Shown here piece after piece: positions 6,309 through 14,450 of a stretch of 15,882 nucleotides of DNA. How positions within the stretch are numbered: the stretch's first letter is position 1; each line of letters starts with the position of its first letter. The stretch comes from Actinomycetes bacterium (lineage in GTDB: Bacteria; Actinomycetota; Coriobacteriia; Coriobacteriales; JAEZXW01): assembly GCA_023419515.1 (NCBI GenBank), contig JAEZXW010000066.1, positions 1 to 15,882 of the forward strand, given 5' to 3'. A model generated the notes under the pieces. That model saw only the letters and a list, made by a program, of their open reading frames with translations. It was not told the origin of the DNA and searched no databases. The translations under genes and the position numbers were made by a program.

Positions 6309-7583
6309 ATGACAAACAATGCATCCTATTTGTTTACCTCAGAAAGCGTTACCGAGGGTCATCCCGATAAGATGTGCGATCAGATTTCTGACGCACTCTT
6401 GGATGCAATTCTCGAAAAAGAGATTGCCCTCGCCAGCCAGGGCTATGTTGCTCCGTCGGGCGAGCCTGCTGACCCAAGCCAAGCACGCGTTGCCATTGAG
6501 ACGTTTACGACTACGGGTACCATTTTGGTGGCGGGCGAGGTTCGCACCCAGGGCTACATTGACGTTGAAAACGTTGTGCGCGAGGTTGTTCGCGGTATTG
6601 GATATGACCGAGCAAAGTATGGTTTTGACTGCGACACCTGCGGCGTTCTCAATATGATTCACGGCCAAAGTGATGATATTGCGCTCGGCGTTGATGAGAG
6701 TTACGAGGCTCAGCTGCATCGCGAGCAGGCAGGCGATCAGACGCTTGACGCGCTCGATCTTATTGGTGCGGGTGACCAGGGCATGATGTTTGGCTATGCA
6801 ACCAACGAGACCCAAGGTCTCATGCCGCTGCCGATTTATGCGGCGCATCGTCTGTCTGAGCGCTTGAGCCAGGTGCGCAAGCAGGGAGTTTTGGAGTATC
6901 TCTTGCCCGACGGTAAGACGCAGGTCTCAGTTCGCTACATCGACAACAAGCCGGTCTGCATCGAAAAGGTTTTGATCTCAACACAGCACATGCCTCAGGC
7001 AAAGCTCGCCGATATTCGTGCAGACTTGATCCGTGAAGTTATGACTCCTGTTCTGGATGAGATTGGTATTCCTTGGAGTGATACTGAGATTTACGTCAAC
7101 CCAACCGGTCGTTTTGTTGTTGGCGGGCCGATGGGTGACACCGGTCTTACTGGCCGCAAGATCATCGTCGATACCTACGGTGGTTTTGGCCGCCACGGCG
7201 GTGGTGCGTTTTCTGGTAAGGATGCTACGAAGGTTGACCGCTCAGGCGCTTATGCCGCGCGTTGGGTGGCAAAAAACGTGGTAGCAGCTGGTCTGGCTTC
7301 GCGCTGTGAGGTACAGGTGGCCTATGCGATTGGTGTAGCTCACCCGCTTTCACTCATGGTTGATACACACGGTACGGCTCAGATTGACGAAAAACTCATC
7401 GAAGAAGCGGTAAATGCCGTGTTTGACCTGCGCCCCGGTGCAATTATTCGCGATCTTGATCTGGTGCGCCCCATCTATCAGGCGACTGCCGCCTATGGCC
7501 ACTTTGGCCGAGAAGACCAAGGCTTTACCTGGGAGCTCACTAATCGCGTTGACGAGCTCAAGGCATATGTTGCCGCTCGATAA
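6309..7583 (+). CDS. metK: S-adenosylmethionine synthetase (methionine adenosyltransferase)
   Basis: A 424-residue enzyme that makes SAM from methionine and ATP with release of phosphate and pyrophosphate; it works as a cytoplasmic tetramer. Motifs are clear: TSESVTEGHPDKMCDQISDA at 10-29 with the ATP-site GHPDK, the hallmark GAGDQG at 153-158, and the P-loop-like GGGAFSGKD at 297-305, followed by KVDRSGAYAARW. The protein is longer than common MetKs of about 385-400 residues. An extra loop near 41-58 (LASQGYVAPSGEPADPSQ) lies before ARVAIET. The start is the ATG at 6309 because MTNNASYLFTSESV aligns with family N-termini. The in-frame GTG at 6288 has no Shine-Dalgarno and would place the ribosome site inside the coding region. 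The Shine-Dalgarno AAGGG is unusually far (about 13 bases) from the ATG and lies in a possible hairpin. It heads the metK-priA-def-fmt-rsmB-glpX series. Confidence 0.97.
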   Translation: MTNNASYLFTSESVTEGHPDKMCDQISDALLDAILEKEIALASQGYVAPSGEPADPSQARVAIETFTTTGTILVAGEVRTQGYIDVENVVREVVRGIGYDRAKYGFDCDTCGVLNMIHGQSDDIALGVDESYEAQLHREQAGDQTLDALDLIGAGDQGMMFGYATNETQGLMPLPIYAAHRLSERLSQVRKQGVLEYLLPDGKTQVSVRYIDNKPVCIEKVLISTQHMPQAKLADIRADLIREVMTPVLDEIGIPWSDTEIYVNPTGRFVVGGPMGDTGLTGRKIIVDTYGGFGRHGGGAFSGKDATKVDRSGAYAARWVAKNVVAAGLASRCEVQVAYAIGVAHPLSLMVDTHGTAQIDEKLIEEAVNAVFDLRPGAIIRDLDLVRPIYQATAAYGHFGREDQGFTWELTNRVDELKAYVAAR

Positions 7584-7613
7584 TTAGGTGCACATGAGTT
7601 TGGTGGCGCGCGG

Positions 7614-9977
7614 GTGATGCGGGATTATGCTGGCTTTGCTCAAGTAATCGTTGATATTCCTACTATGACGCTCGAGCATGCGTTTACCTATGGGGTGCCG
7701 AGTGATCTAGCAGGTGAGGTTCGCGTTGGCTCCTGCGTTGTTGTGCCGTTTGGCTCGAGGTTTGTGCTTGGTTACGTTATTGAGGTTGTTGATGGGTACG
7801 ATGCTGCAGGCGTACAGACTACCGTAAACACGAATACCACTACGGGCGAGCGGGTTACTGCAAACACAAAGATCAAACCTATCGCTGAGGTGCTTTCGGC
7901 CGCCTACTTCAGCGAGCGAGCAGTGCGCACGGCCTTTTGGATCGCTGAGCACTACCTCTGCCCAATCAGCGAGGCACTCAAGCTCTTTTTGCCCCCACAG
8001 GCTCGGTTTAAGGTGGCTCGCAGCGCGAGTACTGCGAGCGGCTATCAGGTATCACGTCCCAAAGTAGGTGCGGTTGACGATCGCTGGGCTCATCTTGCTG
8101 TGGATGCCGATGAGGCGCTCAGCGGCGTGCGTCAAAATGCCTCACGCCAGCGTGCTCTTATTAATGCTCTGCGCGAGGGCCCCGTGCGCGTGAGTGAGCT
8201 TGCGCTTGGTATTCTCAGCGTACGGTCGGCATTAAGTTCGCTTGAAAAAAAGGGTGTTGTGACTGTTGAGCGCGTACGCCGAATTCGTGATGTGGCAACT
8301 GTGAATCTATCGTCTGCCACAGCTCAAAAACGCAGGTATGAGGAGCTTACCAGCGGTCAGCAACAAGCGCTTGATGTGATTGATCAAGCGTTGCAGGAGA
8401 ACATACACGAAACTATCCTCATCGACGGCGTGACCGGCTCAGGCAAAACTGAAGTCTATCTCGCTGCGATCGAAAAAACTCTTGAACGGGGCAAGGATGC
8501 CCTTGTGCTCGTCCCTGAAATCTCACTTACTCCACAGACAGTAGGGCGATTTAGAAGTCGCTTTGGTGATACTGTGGCGGTCTTGCACTCGCGTTTAAGC
8601 GCAGGAGAACGTTTTGATCAGTGGGATCTTATCGACCAAGGGCAAGCTCGGGTTGTAGTAGGTCCGCGTTCGGCGCTTTTTGCACCCGTCAAAAACTTAG
8701 GGCTCATCGTTATTGATGAGGAACATGAAACCACTTATAAGCAGGGAAGTAGTCCACGCTATCACGCGCGACAGGTGGCGCGATTCATGGGTGAGCTCGA
8801 GGGAGTACCTGTGGTGCTGGGCTCAGCAACGCCGAGTATCGAGATTCTGCATGATCAAAGCGCTACGCGAGTTTCAATGCCTGAGCGAGCAACCAAGGCT
8901 GCGCTTGCAAGTGTCACGATCGTGGATATGAAGCAAGAATTTACCGATGGTCATCGCTCGATGTTTTCGCGGGCGCTCCTCGCTGGTCTTGAGCGCGTGA
9001 TTGAGCGTAAACAAAAAGCTGTACTCATGCTCAATCGTCGCGGATTTGCTAACTTCATGCTTTGTCGCGAGTGCGATTACGTTCCGCGCTGCGAGCATTG
9101 CTCAACTTCGCTTACCTTGCACGTTAAAGAGGGTGTGTTGAAGTGCCATAGCTGCGATTACACCACGCCAATACCTGCAGTCTGCCCCCGTTGCGGCAGT
9201 CGATACCTCAGGCAGTTTGGTGCGGGTACTCAGCGTGTTGAGGAGGAGCTCGCCCAATATATTCCCAATGATGTACCAATCATTAGGATGGATGCCGATA
9301 CCACGCGAGCAAAAAATGCACACGGTGCCCTGCTTGAGGCTTTTGACCAAGCTTCGTGTGCCATCTTGCTTGGCACTCAGATGATTGCCAAAGGACTCGA
9401 CTTTCCTGAGGTTACCCTTGTGGGTGTGTTGAACGCCGATACTGCGCTTAAGTTTCCCGACTTTCGTGCTGCTGAGCGGGCGTATGCCTTGCTTGAGCAG
9501 GTTGCTGGTCGATCAGGGCGCGGGAGTTTGCCCGGCGAGGTCATCATTCAGGTGTATCAAAGTGATCATCCTGCAATCCAGGCGGTTGCAAGCCATGATC
9601 GCGCCACATTCATTGACTATGAGATCAATGAGCGCGAAGAGTTTTATAACCCGCCGTTTTGCCGGTATTCGCGCGTGGTGCTCTGGTCGCGTGATCAGGT
9701 GTTGGCAAAGCACGCGGCACAGGCGCTCGCTACAAGGGCTCGCGCCCTCGCTACCCAGTATGACCAGGTGCTACAATCAGGCAAACCTGAGGTTATGGTG
9801 CAAGGGCCATCCTCGTGCATCATTGAAAAGCTCAAAGATGATTACCGCTTCATGATTGCCTTTAAGTCGGCACCAGATTTTGCGATTGGCCGCTTTATCC
9901 AGGACGTCATGCGTTCGACTAAGCTGCCTGCAAAAGTTTCTTGTAGCGTCGACATTGATGCGTATGATGTGATGTAG
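7614..9977 (+). CDS. priA: Primosomal protein N' (replication restart helicase PriA)
   Basis: A 787-residue superfamily 2 DNA helicase that recognises stalled replication forks and reloads the replicative helicase. The N-terminal fork-binding domain (about 1-135) contains DIPTMTLEHAFTYGVP and a VPFGSRFVLGYV strand. Walker A is GVTGSGKTE at 272-280 and Walker B is DEEH at 368-371; SATPS is at 405-409. Eight cysteines form two zinc sites: 484, 487, 493, 496, 511, 514, 524 and 527. Motifs V and VI are LGTQMIAKGLDFP at 586-598 and QVAGRSGRG at 629-637. All catalytic motifs are intact, unlike some actinobacterial PriA proteins reported to have lost helicase motifs. A Thr/Asn-rich insertion lies at about 66-86. 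Start: GTG 7614 or ATG 7617; GGTGG at 7602-7606 suits either. The gene is in the same frame as metK, 30 bp downstream of its TAA. Confidence 0.96.
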   Translation: MMRDYAGFAQVIVDIPTMTLEHAFTYGVPSDLAGEVRVGSCVVVPFGSRFVLGYVIEVVDGYDAAGVQTTVNTNTTTGERVTANTKIKPIAEVLSAAYFSERAVRTAFWIAEHYLCPISEALKLFLPPQARFKVARSASTASGYQVSRPKVGAVDDRWAHLAVDADEALSGVRQNASRQRALINALREGPVRVSELALGILSVRSALSSLEKKGVVTVERVRRIRDVATVNLSSATAQKRRYEELTSGQQQALDVIDQALQENIHETILIDGVTGSGKTEVYLAAIEKTLERGKDALVLVPEISLTPQTVGRFRSRFGDTVAVLHSRLSAGERFDQWDLIDQGQARVVVGPRSALFAPVKNLGLIVIDEEHETTYKQGSSPRYHARQVARFMGELEGVPVVLGSATPSIEILHDQSATRVSMPERATKAALASVTIVDMKQEFTDGHRSMFSRALLAGLERVIERKQKAVLMLNRRGFANFMLCRECDYVPRCEHCSTSLTLHVKEGVLKCHSCDYTTPIPAVCPRCGSRYLRQFGAGTQRVEEELAQYIPNDVPIIRMDADTTRAKNAHGALLEAFDQASCAILLGTQMIAKGLDFPEVTLVGVLNADTALKFPDFRAAERAYALLEQVAGRSGRGSLPGEVIIQVYQSDHPAIQAVASHDRATFIDYEINEREEFYNPPFCRYSRVVLWSRDQVLAKHAAQALATRARALATQYDQVLQSGKPEVMVQGPSSCIIEKLKDDYRFMIAFKSAPDFAIGRFIQDVMRSTKLPAKVSCSVDIDAYDVM

Positions 9978-10013
9978 CGCTGTGTCAGAGTTTTTGCGCA
10001 AAGTGAGGTAAAG

Positions 10014-10544
10014 ATGAAAATTGTTCTGTCGCCCGATCCTGTCTTGCGTACCTCGTGTACCAAGATCGAGCGCGTTGATAATCAGATCAAAAAGCTTGCC
10101 AAAGATATGGCAAAGACGATGTATAAAGCAGGAGGCGTTGGGCTTGCTGCGCCGCAGGTTGGCAAGGCAATTCGCCTCATTGTAGTCGATACCGAGTACG
10201 ACGGTCACACCAAGAAAAATCCGCTCACGCTCATCAACCCTCAAATCGTTGATGCTTCTCAAGTTATGATCGACAGCGAGGAGGGTTGCTTGTCGATCCC
10301 AGGAATATCGGTGAGCGTGAAGCGTCATCAGTCAGTGGTGGTACGGGCACTCAATCTCAATGGCGATGAGATTGAAATTGAGGCGGCTGATGATTTGTTT
10401 TGTCGCTGTCTGCAGCACGAGATCGATCACACTAACGGCATTACTCTTTTTGAACGCCTGGATCCGCTGGCACGCCTTAAAGCATTAGAGGCGTATGAGG
10501 CGGCGCTTGCAGCGGGAGCACAGCCAGGCTCAACAGGTGTTTAG
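10014..10544 (+). CDS. def: Peptide deformylase
   Basis: A 176-residue metalloenzyme that removes the formyl group from the N-terminal methionine of nascent proteins at the ribosome. All three family motifs are present: GVGLAAPQ at 41-48, EGCLS at 90-94 and QHEIDH at 134-139. The metal ligands are Cys92, His135 and His139, with Glu136 as the catalytic acid/base (family knowledge). The length and the EGCLS-type motif 2 are those of an ordinary bacterial deformylase. The start ATG has GAGG five bases upstream. It lies 36 bp after priA and ahead of fmt, the usual def-fmt pairing of enzymes that remove and add the same formyl group, so co-transcription is likely. A short Ala/Gly-rich tail (164-176) is poorly conserved in this family. 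Confidence 0.97.
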   Translation: MKIVLSPDPVLRTSCTKIERVDNQIKKLAKDMAKTMYKAGGVGLAAPQVGKAIRLIVVDTEYDGHTKKNPLTLINPQIVDASQVMIDSEEGCLSIPGISVSVKRHQSVVVRALNLNGDEIEIEAADDLFCRCLQHEIDHTNGITLFERLDPLARLKALEAYEAALAAGAQPGSTGV

Positions 10545-10583
10545 GACGGGTGTCTCAGACGGGCATCTCGGACGAGCATAACG
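10545..10583 (+). repeat. Three degenerate 13-bp tandem units in the def-fmt gap
   Basis: The units are 10545-10557 (GACGGGTGTCTCA), 10558-10570 (GACGGGCATCTCG) and 10571-10583 (GACGAGCATAACG). Neighbouring units agree at ten of thirteen positions. Unit 1 begins on the last base of the def stop codon. The repeat keeps the GTG at 10550 in frame with fmt, but the Shine-Dalgarno argues for a later start, so the repeat is probably non-coding. No known element is recognised. Confidence 0.45.
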
Positions 10584-10608
10584 GCAAGGGTTTACCCATC
10601 ATCGAGAC

Positions 10609-10614
10609 GAAGGA
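10609..10614 (+). promoter_or_regulatory. Shine-Dalgarno GAAGGA setting the fmt start
   Basis: GAAGGA lies seven bases upstream of the ATG at 10622. It decides the fmt start against an in-frame GTG at 10550, whose predicted extra 24 residues do not resemble fmt N-termini. Confidence 0.65.
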
Positions 10615-10621
10615 TAGGTTC

Positions 10622-11716
10622 ATGACCGAGCAGATCTCTCAGCCGATCACTGATAAACTGCCGCTTCGCGTGGTGTACATGGGTACGCCAGATTTTGCGC
10701 TTGAGCCTTTGCAAGCCTTGTACGAGCATACCGTGGTGGTCGGTGTGGTCACGATGCCTGATGCGCCGCGCAAGCGAGGCAAGGCACTCGTGCCTTCGCA
10801 GGTCAAGCAGCTTGCCCTTGAGCTTGGGATCCAAAAGATCATCGAGACGACGTCTTTTAATGCTCAGCATGACGAGGCATTTGAGGAGTTGGCAGCACTT
10901 GCACCCGATGTGATCGTGGTTGCAGCTTTTGGGGCGATTTTGCCCGAGCGTGTGCTCATGCTGGCGCCGCACGGCTGCATCAATATTCACGCCTCGCTCT
11001 TGCCGCGCTGGCGAGGAGCTGCCCCCATTCAGCGTGCAATTCTTGCGGATGATGAGGTGGTTGGTGTTTCTATCATGCAGATGGAGACAGGACTTGATAC
11101 TGGCCCGTTTGCCGCAACGCGCTCAATGCCTGCTCTCAACAAAAACACTGCCGAACTTACCGAAGAGCTTTCGCGCCTAGGCGCTGAGGCTTTGATCGAG
11201 GTCTTGCAAGCACTGGTGCGCGGTCCCGAGCAGGTGGTCTGGTGCCAACAGCCCGAAGAAGGGGTGACCTACGCTCATAAGATCAAAAAAAGCGAAGTGT
11301 TGCTCAATCCCTACGAGCCTGCTGAGAATAATGTTGCATACGTGCGCGCTTCAAGCGATGCCGCGCCCGCGCGCCTCACAATTGCCGGAACGGGCGCCAG
11401 GATCACGCGAGCCCATGTGTCAGGATTTAGCGTCAGTGAGCTTTGCCCGATGTATCGAGAGACGCACGAAACAGCTGATTTTGGCGCTGGTGTTGTGATT
11501 CACGATAAGGTGCGAGATCAGCTCTTGTTGGTGTGCGGTCCTCAGGAGGAATCCGGCGATTATGTGATAAATATTGACTCCCTGCCAGAAGTATGGAGCG
11601 CCATTGTTGTAGATGCCATCAAACCCGATGGCAAGCGTGAGATGACAGCACAAGAGTGGATGCGCGGGATCAACCTGAGTAATCCACGGATTAGCACTTG
11701 GTCGATGATCAGCTAA
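10622..11716 (+). CDS. fmt: Methionyl-tRNA formyltransferase
   Basis: A 364-residue enzyme that transfers a formyl group from 10-formyl-tetrahydrofolate to methionyl-initiator tRNA. The Rossmann-like N-terminal domain begins LRVVYMGTPDFALEPL at about 15-30. The catalytic stretch is INIHASLLPRWRGAAPIQRAI at 120-140, with Asn121 and His123, plus Asp159 in ETGLDTG; these correspond to the Asn/His/Asp set of the family. The C-terminal OB-like tRNA-binding domain runs from about 222 and ends with DAIKPDGKREMTAQEWMRG at 331-349. About 15 residues precede the conserved core, somewhat more than in E. coli Fmt. The C-terminal domain has some extra sequence around 266-290. It follows def by 77 bp and precedes rsmB, the classic def-fmt-rsmB arrangement. 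Confidence 0.96.
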   Translation: MTEQISQPITDKLPLRVVYMGTPDFALEPLQALYEHTVVVGVVTMPDAPRKRGKALVPSQVKQLALELGIQKIIETTSFNAQHDEAFEELAALAPDVIVVAAFGAILPERVLMLAPHGCINIHASLLPRWRGAAPIQRAILADDEVVGVSIMQMETGLDTGPFAATRSMPALNKNTAELTEELSRLGAEALIEVLQALVRGPEQVVWCQQPEEGVTYAHKIKKSEVLLNPYEPAENNVAYVRASSDAAPARLTIAGTGARITRAHVSGFSVSELCPMYRETHETADFGAGVVIHDKVRDQLLLVCGPQEESGDYVINIDSLPEVWSAIVVDAIKPDGKREMTAQEWMRGINLSNPRISTWSMIS

Positions 11717-11820
11717 CCGCGTTTTGAGCTGCTTTGAAGGCGAGCCTCAGACGACTATTCAACCAAGTAGCATTAAGTAAGCCGAAATCCATCCCAACCA
11801 AGCAGATTGATGAGTGAGCC

Positions 11821-13326
11821 ATGAGCCCAGCCAAGCAAAGTGCCACCCAGCTTACCGCACGCGACCTTGCTTTTGAGGTGGTGATGTGTTGGAAAAACGA
11901 GGGCACATTTGTGCGTGATGCTTTTGACAAGCTCGTCAAGGGCAACTCGTACAAAGGACTTTCCACCCCAGACCGCGGCTTTGCTCTGCGCTTGAGTTTG
12001 GCGACCGTGCTCTGCGCTCGCTCCTGCGATGATATTATCGAGCCGCGTTTGACTCAAAAGCGCAAGCTACAGGATGAGATTCGCATCATCCTTTGGCTTG
12101 GGCTGTGTGAGATGATCGTGCTTAAAAAAGAGGCCTATGCTGCGATTAATGAAGCAGTTGAGCTGGCCAAGCGTCATGCGGTCGATCAATCAGCACCGCG
12201 TCAGGCTCAGCAGGCATGCGCGGGTTTTGTCAATGGAATGTTGCGTGGCGTTGCACGCGAGATTGGTAAGATGAACCCAAAGACCCTTGAGTCATTTTTT
12301 CAGCGCTTTACTATCAACATCTTTCATCGAGATGTCATCCAACGCTTGATCTTAACGATGGACGACGATGAGTTTGGCGATTTTTGCGCTGCCCACCTGT
12401 ATGATGTGACGCATTTTGCGCGTGCTTTTGATCCGCGTGAGACACTGGACTTATGTGCTGAGCGCAAGATCCAGGCAAAGATGACGAGGCTTCCTGGCGT
12501 CGTTTCGCTGCCGAATGTTACTGAGGCGGTGCGCCAAAATTTTGATGATTTAATCGTCGCTGATTTTCCTGCTCAGTGGGTGGCGTCTGCCACCGCCCGC
12601 TTTGCGCAAGGAGTAGATCGCGTTTTGCAGCCGCTTGTCGTCGTTGAGGTGGGGACTGGTCGCGCAACAAAGACCGCGCTCATACTCGGTGAACTTGCCG
12701 CATATGCGCAAGAAGCAAAAGGCCAAAAGCGGCAAATCCTCGATCGATTGCAGCTTGTCTGCGTTGAGCCAAATAAAAAGCGTATGCGCGAGGCAAAGCG
12801 CAGGCTTAATGAGCTTAAGAAACATGAGTTTTCTGGTCTTGCCGAGTGCATTGATCGCATTGTTTTTATTGACAAGCCCTTTGAAGAGGTCACCAGAAAA
12901 TATCTCGTCAAACGTGGTGTGTTGCCTTCGGTTGACGTTGGCCCTCAGCTCATTTTGATCGATGCGCCTTGTTCTGGTCTCGGTACGATTAGGCGCAATC
13001 CAGAACTTGTCCATAACATTACAGCCCAAAGCATTGAGTCGCTGCAAGCTGTGCAGGCAAGTCTGCTTGACAATGCCCTTGAGTTGATCAATGTCCAAGG
13101 CACTGTGCTTTATTCGACCTGCTCAGTCTATGCAGGGGAGAACATGGAGCAGGTTGAGGCAGCACTCAAGCGTCATAAGCAGGCATATCGAGTTGCTATG
13201 CATTCGCTTATGGTGCACGACCCAACCGTTTATCCGGCGGGAGGTTCCTGGCTTCAGACGAAGGTGGCGCCCGGTAGCTGCGACGGGCATTTTTGCGCAG
13301 CCCTGAGCGTCAATCAGCTATCATAA
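11821..13326 (+). CDS. rsmB: RsmB/Sun-type 16S rRNA (cytosine-5) methyltransferase with NusB domain
   Basis: A 501-residue protein with an N-terminal NusB-like RNA-binding domain (about 10-150, with DRGFALRLSLATVL and KKEAYAAINEAVELAK) and a C-terminal m5C methyltransferase domain (about 250-500). In E. coli RsmB methylates C967 of 16S rRNA. Both catalytic cysteines are present: Cys384 in DAPCSGLGTIRRNPE and Cys434 in YSTCS. The SAM-binding motif I, however, reads VEVGTGRATKT at 275-285 instead of the usual D-x-CAAPGGKT. The next acidic position is Glu316 (CVEPNKKR) where Asp is common. The linker between NusB and catalytic domains (150-250) is not well conserved to my eye. The ATG at 11821 is the first possible start after an in-frame TGA at 11815. 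Its Shine-Dalgarno is weak (GATGAGTGAG). It follows fmt by 104 bp with no terminator visible. Confidence 0.88.
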   Translation: MSPAKQSATQLTARDLAFEVVMCWKNEGTFVRDAFDKLVKGNSYKGLSTPDRGFALRLSLATVLCARSCDDIIEPRLTQKRKLQDEIRIILWLGLCEMIVLKKEAYAAINEAVELAKRHAVDQSAPRQAQQACAGFVNGMLRGVAREIGKMNPKTLESFFQRFTINIFHRDVIQRLILTMDDDEFGDFCAAHLYDVTHFARAFDPRETLDLCAERKIQAKMTRLPGVVSLPNVTEAVRQNFDDLIVADFPAQWVASATARFAQGVDRVLQPLVVVEVGTGRATKTALILGELAAYAQEAKGQKRQILDRLQLVCVEPNKKRMREAKRRLNELKKHEFSGLAECIDRIVFIDKPFEEVTRKYLVKRGVLPSVDVGPQLILIDAPCSGLGTIRRNPELVHNITAQSIESLQAVQASLLDNALELINVQGTVLYSTCSVYAGENMEQVEAALKRHKQAYRVAMHSLMVHDPTVYPAGGSWLQTKVAPGSCDGHFCAALSVNQLS

Positions 13327-13362
13327 AGCGCAACGAAAGATTTTGAGTAATAAACCGTTGCT

Positions 13363-13410
13363 GATCGATGCGGATAACGATCGTTTAGGTCGAGAAATGC
13401 TCGGTCTAAA
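13363..13410 (+). other. Two consecutive stem-loops between rsmB and glpX
   Basis: The 123-bp gap holds two adjacent inverted repeats. The first pairs GATCG (13363-13367) with CGATC (13378-13382). The second pairs 13384-13394 with 13400-13410: eleven pairs on RNA, two of them G-U, around a five-base loop AAAUG. The two G-U pairs hold only on the + strand transcript. No U tract follows, so an intrinsic terminator is unlikely; a leader structure or operator for glpX is possible. Confidence 0.45.
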
Positions 13411-13449
13411 TAAGCCCACCGTCAATCAGCACAACTGAAAGGTACAGGT

Positions 13450-14391
13450 ATGAACCAAGGACGCTTGATGGAGTTTTTGCACGTTGCAGAGCAGGCAGCG
13501 ATTGCAAGCGCCGCATACAATGGTCGTGGTGATAAGGTTGCAGCCGATCAGGCAGCAACGACTGCAATGCGTGAGGCGCTCAACCAGATCGCGTTTTCTG
13601 GTCGCATCGTGATTGGTGAGGGTGAGCGTGACGAGGCGCCGATGCTCTACATTGGCGAGGAAGTTGGCACCGGTGGTGAGGCAATCGATATTGCTGTCGA
13701 TCCGCTCGAGGGGACAAATCTTTGCGCATACAATCAACCCAATGCGATCTGCACGCTTGCGGTTGCTCCTCAAGGATCGCTCTTGTATGCCCCTGATACC
13801 TACATGCAAAAGATCGCTGTTGGCCCGCGCGCTCGCGGCAAGGTGAGTATCGATGCTTCTGTTGCAGAAAACGTCAAGGCAGTTGCCGAGGCACTCAACA
13901 AGCCAGTCTCTGAGGTGACAGTTATGGTGCTCAACCGTGATCGCCATCAGGACATTATTCGTGACCTGCATGAGGTTGGCTGCCGCGTTCGTCTTATTGA
14001 GGATGGCGACGTGTATGGCTGTATCGCAACGGCAGTCTCAGGCACGGGCATCGACATGTATCTGGGCACGGGCGGTGCTCCTGAGGGTGTGCTTGCGTGC
14101 ACGGCGCTCAAGGCAATTGGCGGCTATTTTGAGGGTCGCTTTGCGTTTAGGAGCCAGGAAGAGCGTGATCGCGCAGCAAAGACCTCGGGTGTTGACCTCG
14201 ATGGCGTGCTGACGATGGATGATCTCGTTCGCTCTGACGAGACTGCGTTTATCGCCGTAGGTGTAACCGATGGCGAGATGCTCGGTGGCGTTTCGCATCG
14301 TAATGGCAAGACCACGACCACTGGTTTGATCATCAATGCTTCTGACAAGAGCTTACGTTATGTGAAAAGTTCTTACATGAAAGAGGCATAA
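13450..14391 (+). CDS. glpX: Fructose-1,6-bisphosphatase class II (GlpX type)
   Basis: A 313-residue metal-dependent phosphatase that converts fructose 1,6-bisphosphate to fructose 6-phosphate, the committed step of gluconeogenesis. Motifs match GlpX: Lys29 and Asp33 in GRGDKVAADQAA, Glu57 in IGEGERDEAPMLY, DPLEGT at 84-89 with Asp84 and Glu87, LNRDRH at 161-166, and GTGGAPEGV at 206-214 with Glu212. These are the known metal- and substrate-binding residues of the E. coli enzyme, at nearly the same positions. Some class II enzymes also cleave sedoheptulose 1,7-bisphosphate; the sequence does not decide this. The start ATG has GAAAGG seven bases upstream. It lies 123 bp after rsmB with stem-loops between them, so it may have its own control. 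In several actinobacteria GlpX is the only FBPase. The long inverted repeat at 14451-14506 probably ends its transcript. Confidence 0.96.
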   Translation: MNQGRLMEFLHVAEQAAIASAAYNGRGDKVAADQAATTAMREALNQIAFSGRIVIGEGERDEAPMLYIGEEVGTGGEAIDIAVDPLEGTNLCAYNQPNAICTLAVAPQGSLLYAPDTYMQKIAVGPRARGKVSIDASVAENVKAVAEALNKPVSEVTVMVLNRDRHQDIIRDLHEVGCRVRLIEDGDVYGCIATAVSGTGIDMYLGTGGAPEGVLACTALKAIGGYFEGRFAFRSQEERDRAAKTSGVDLDGVLTMDDLVRSDETAFIAVGVTDGEMLGGVSHRNGKTTTTGLIINASDKSLRYVKSSYMKEA

Positions 14392-14450
14392 GGGCTTTCC
14401 AATGCCTGAGCGTCTCTCGGATCGCTCGGTTTGCTCACTACATAATCAAA

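Noticed and set aside
9777..10328. 183-codon minus-strand frame spanning the priA end and def
   Set aside because: Both overlapped genes have complete, motif-confirmed proteins on the + strand; the antisense protein shows no domain.
10550..10621. GTG start extending fmt by 24 residues
   Set aside because: The extension is encoded by a tandem repeat and unlike Fmt; GAAGGA before ATG 10622 is better.
11717..11820. Promoter for rsmB (TTGAAG with TATTCA, 16-bp spacing)
   Set aside because: The -10 match is poor and the gap is consistent with read-through from fmt.
12550..13098. 182-codon minus-strand frame inside rsmB
   Set aside because: Antisense to the catalytic domain with both catalytic Cys motifs; no recognisable protein features.
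13426..13971. 181-codon minus-strand frame over the glpX start
   Set aside because: Shadow of glpX; it has scattered Cys/His but no coherent zinc-finger spacing.
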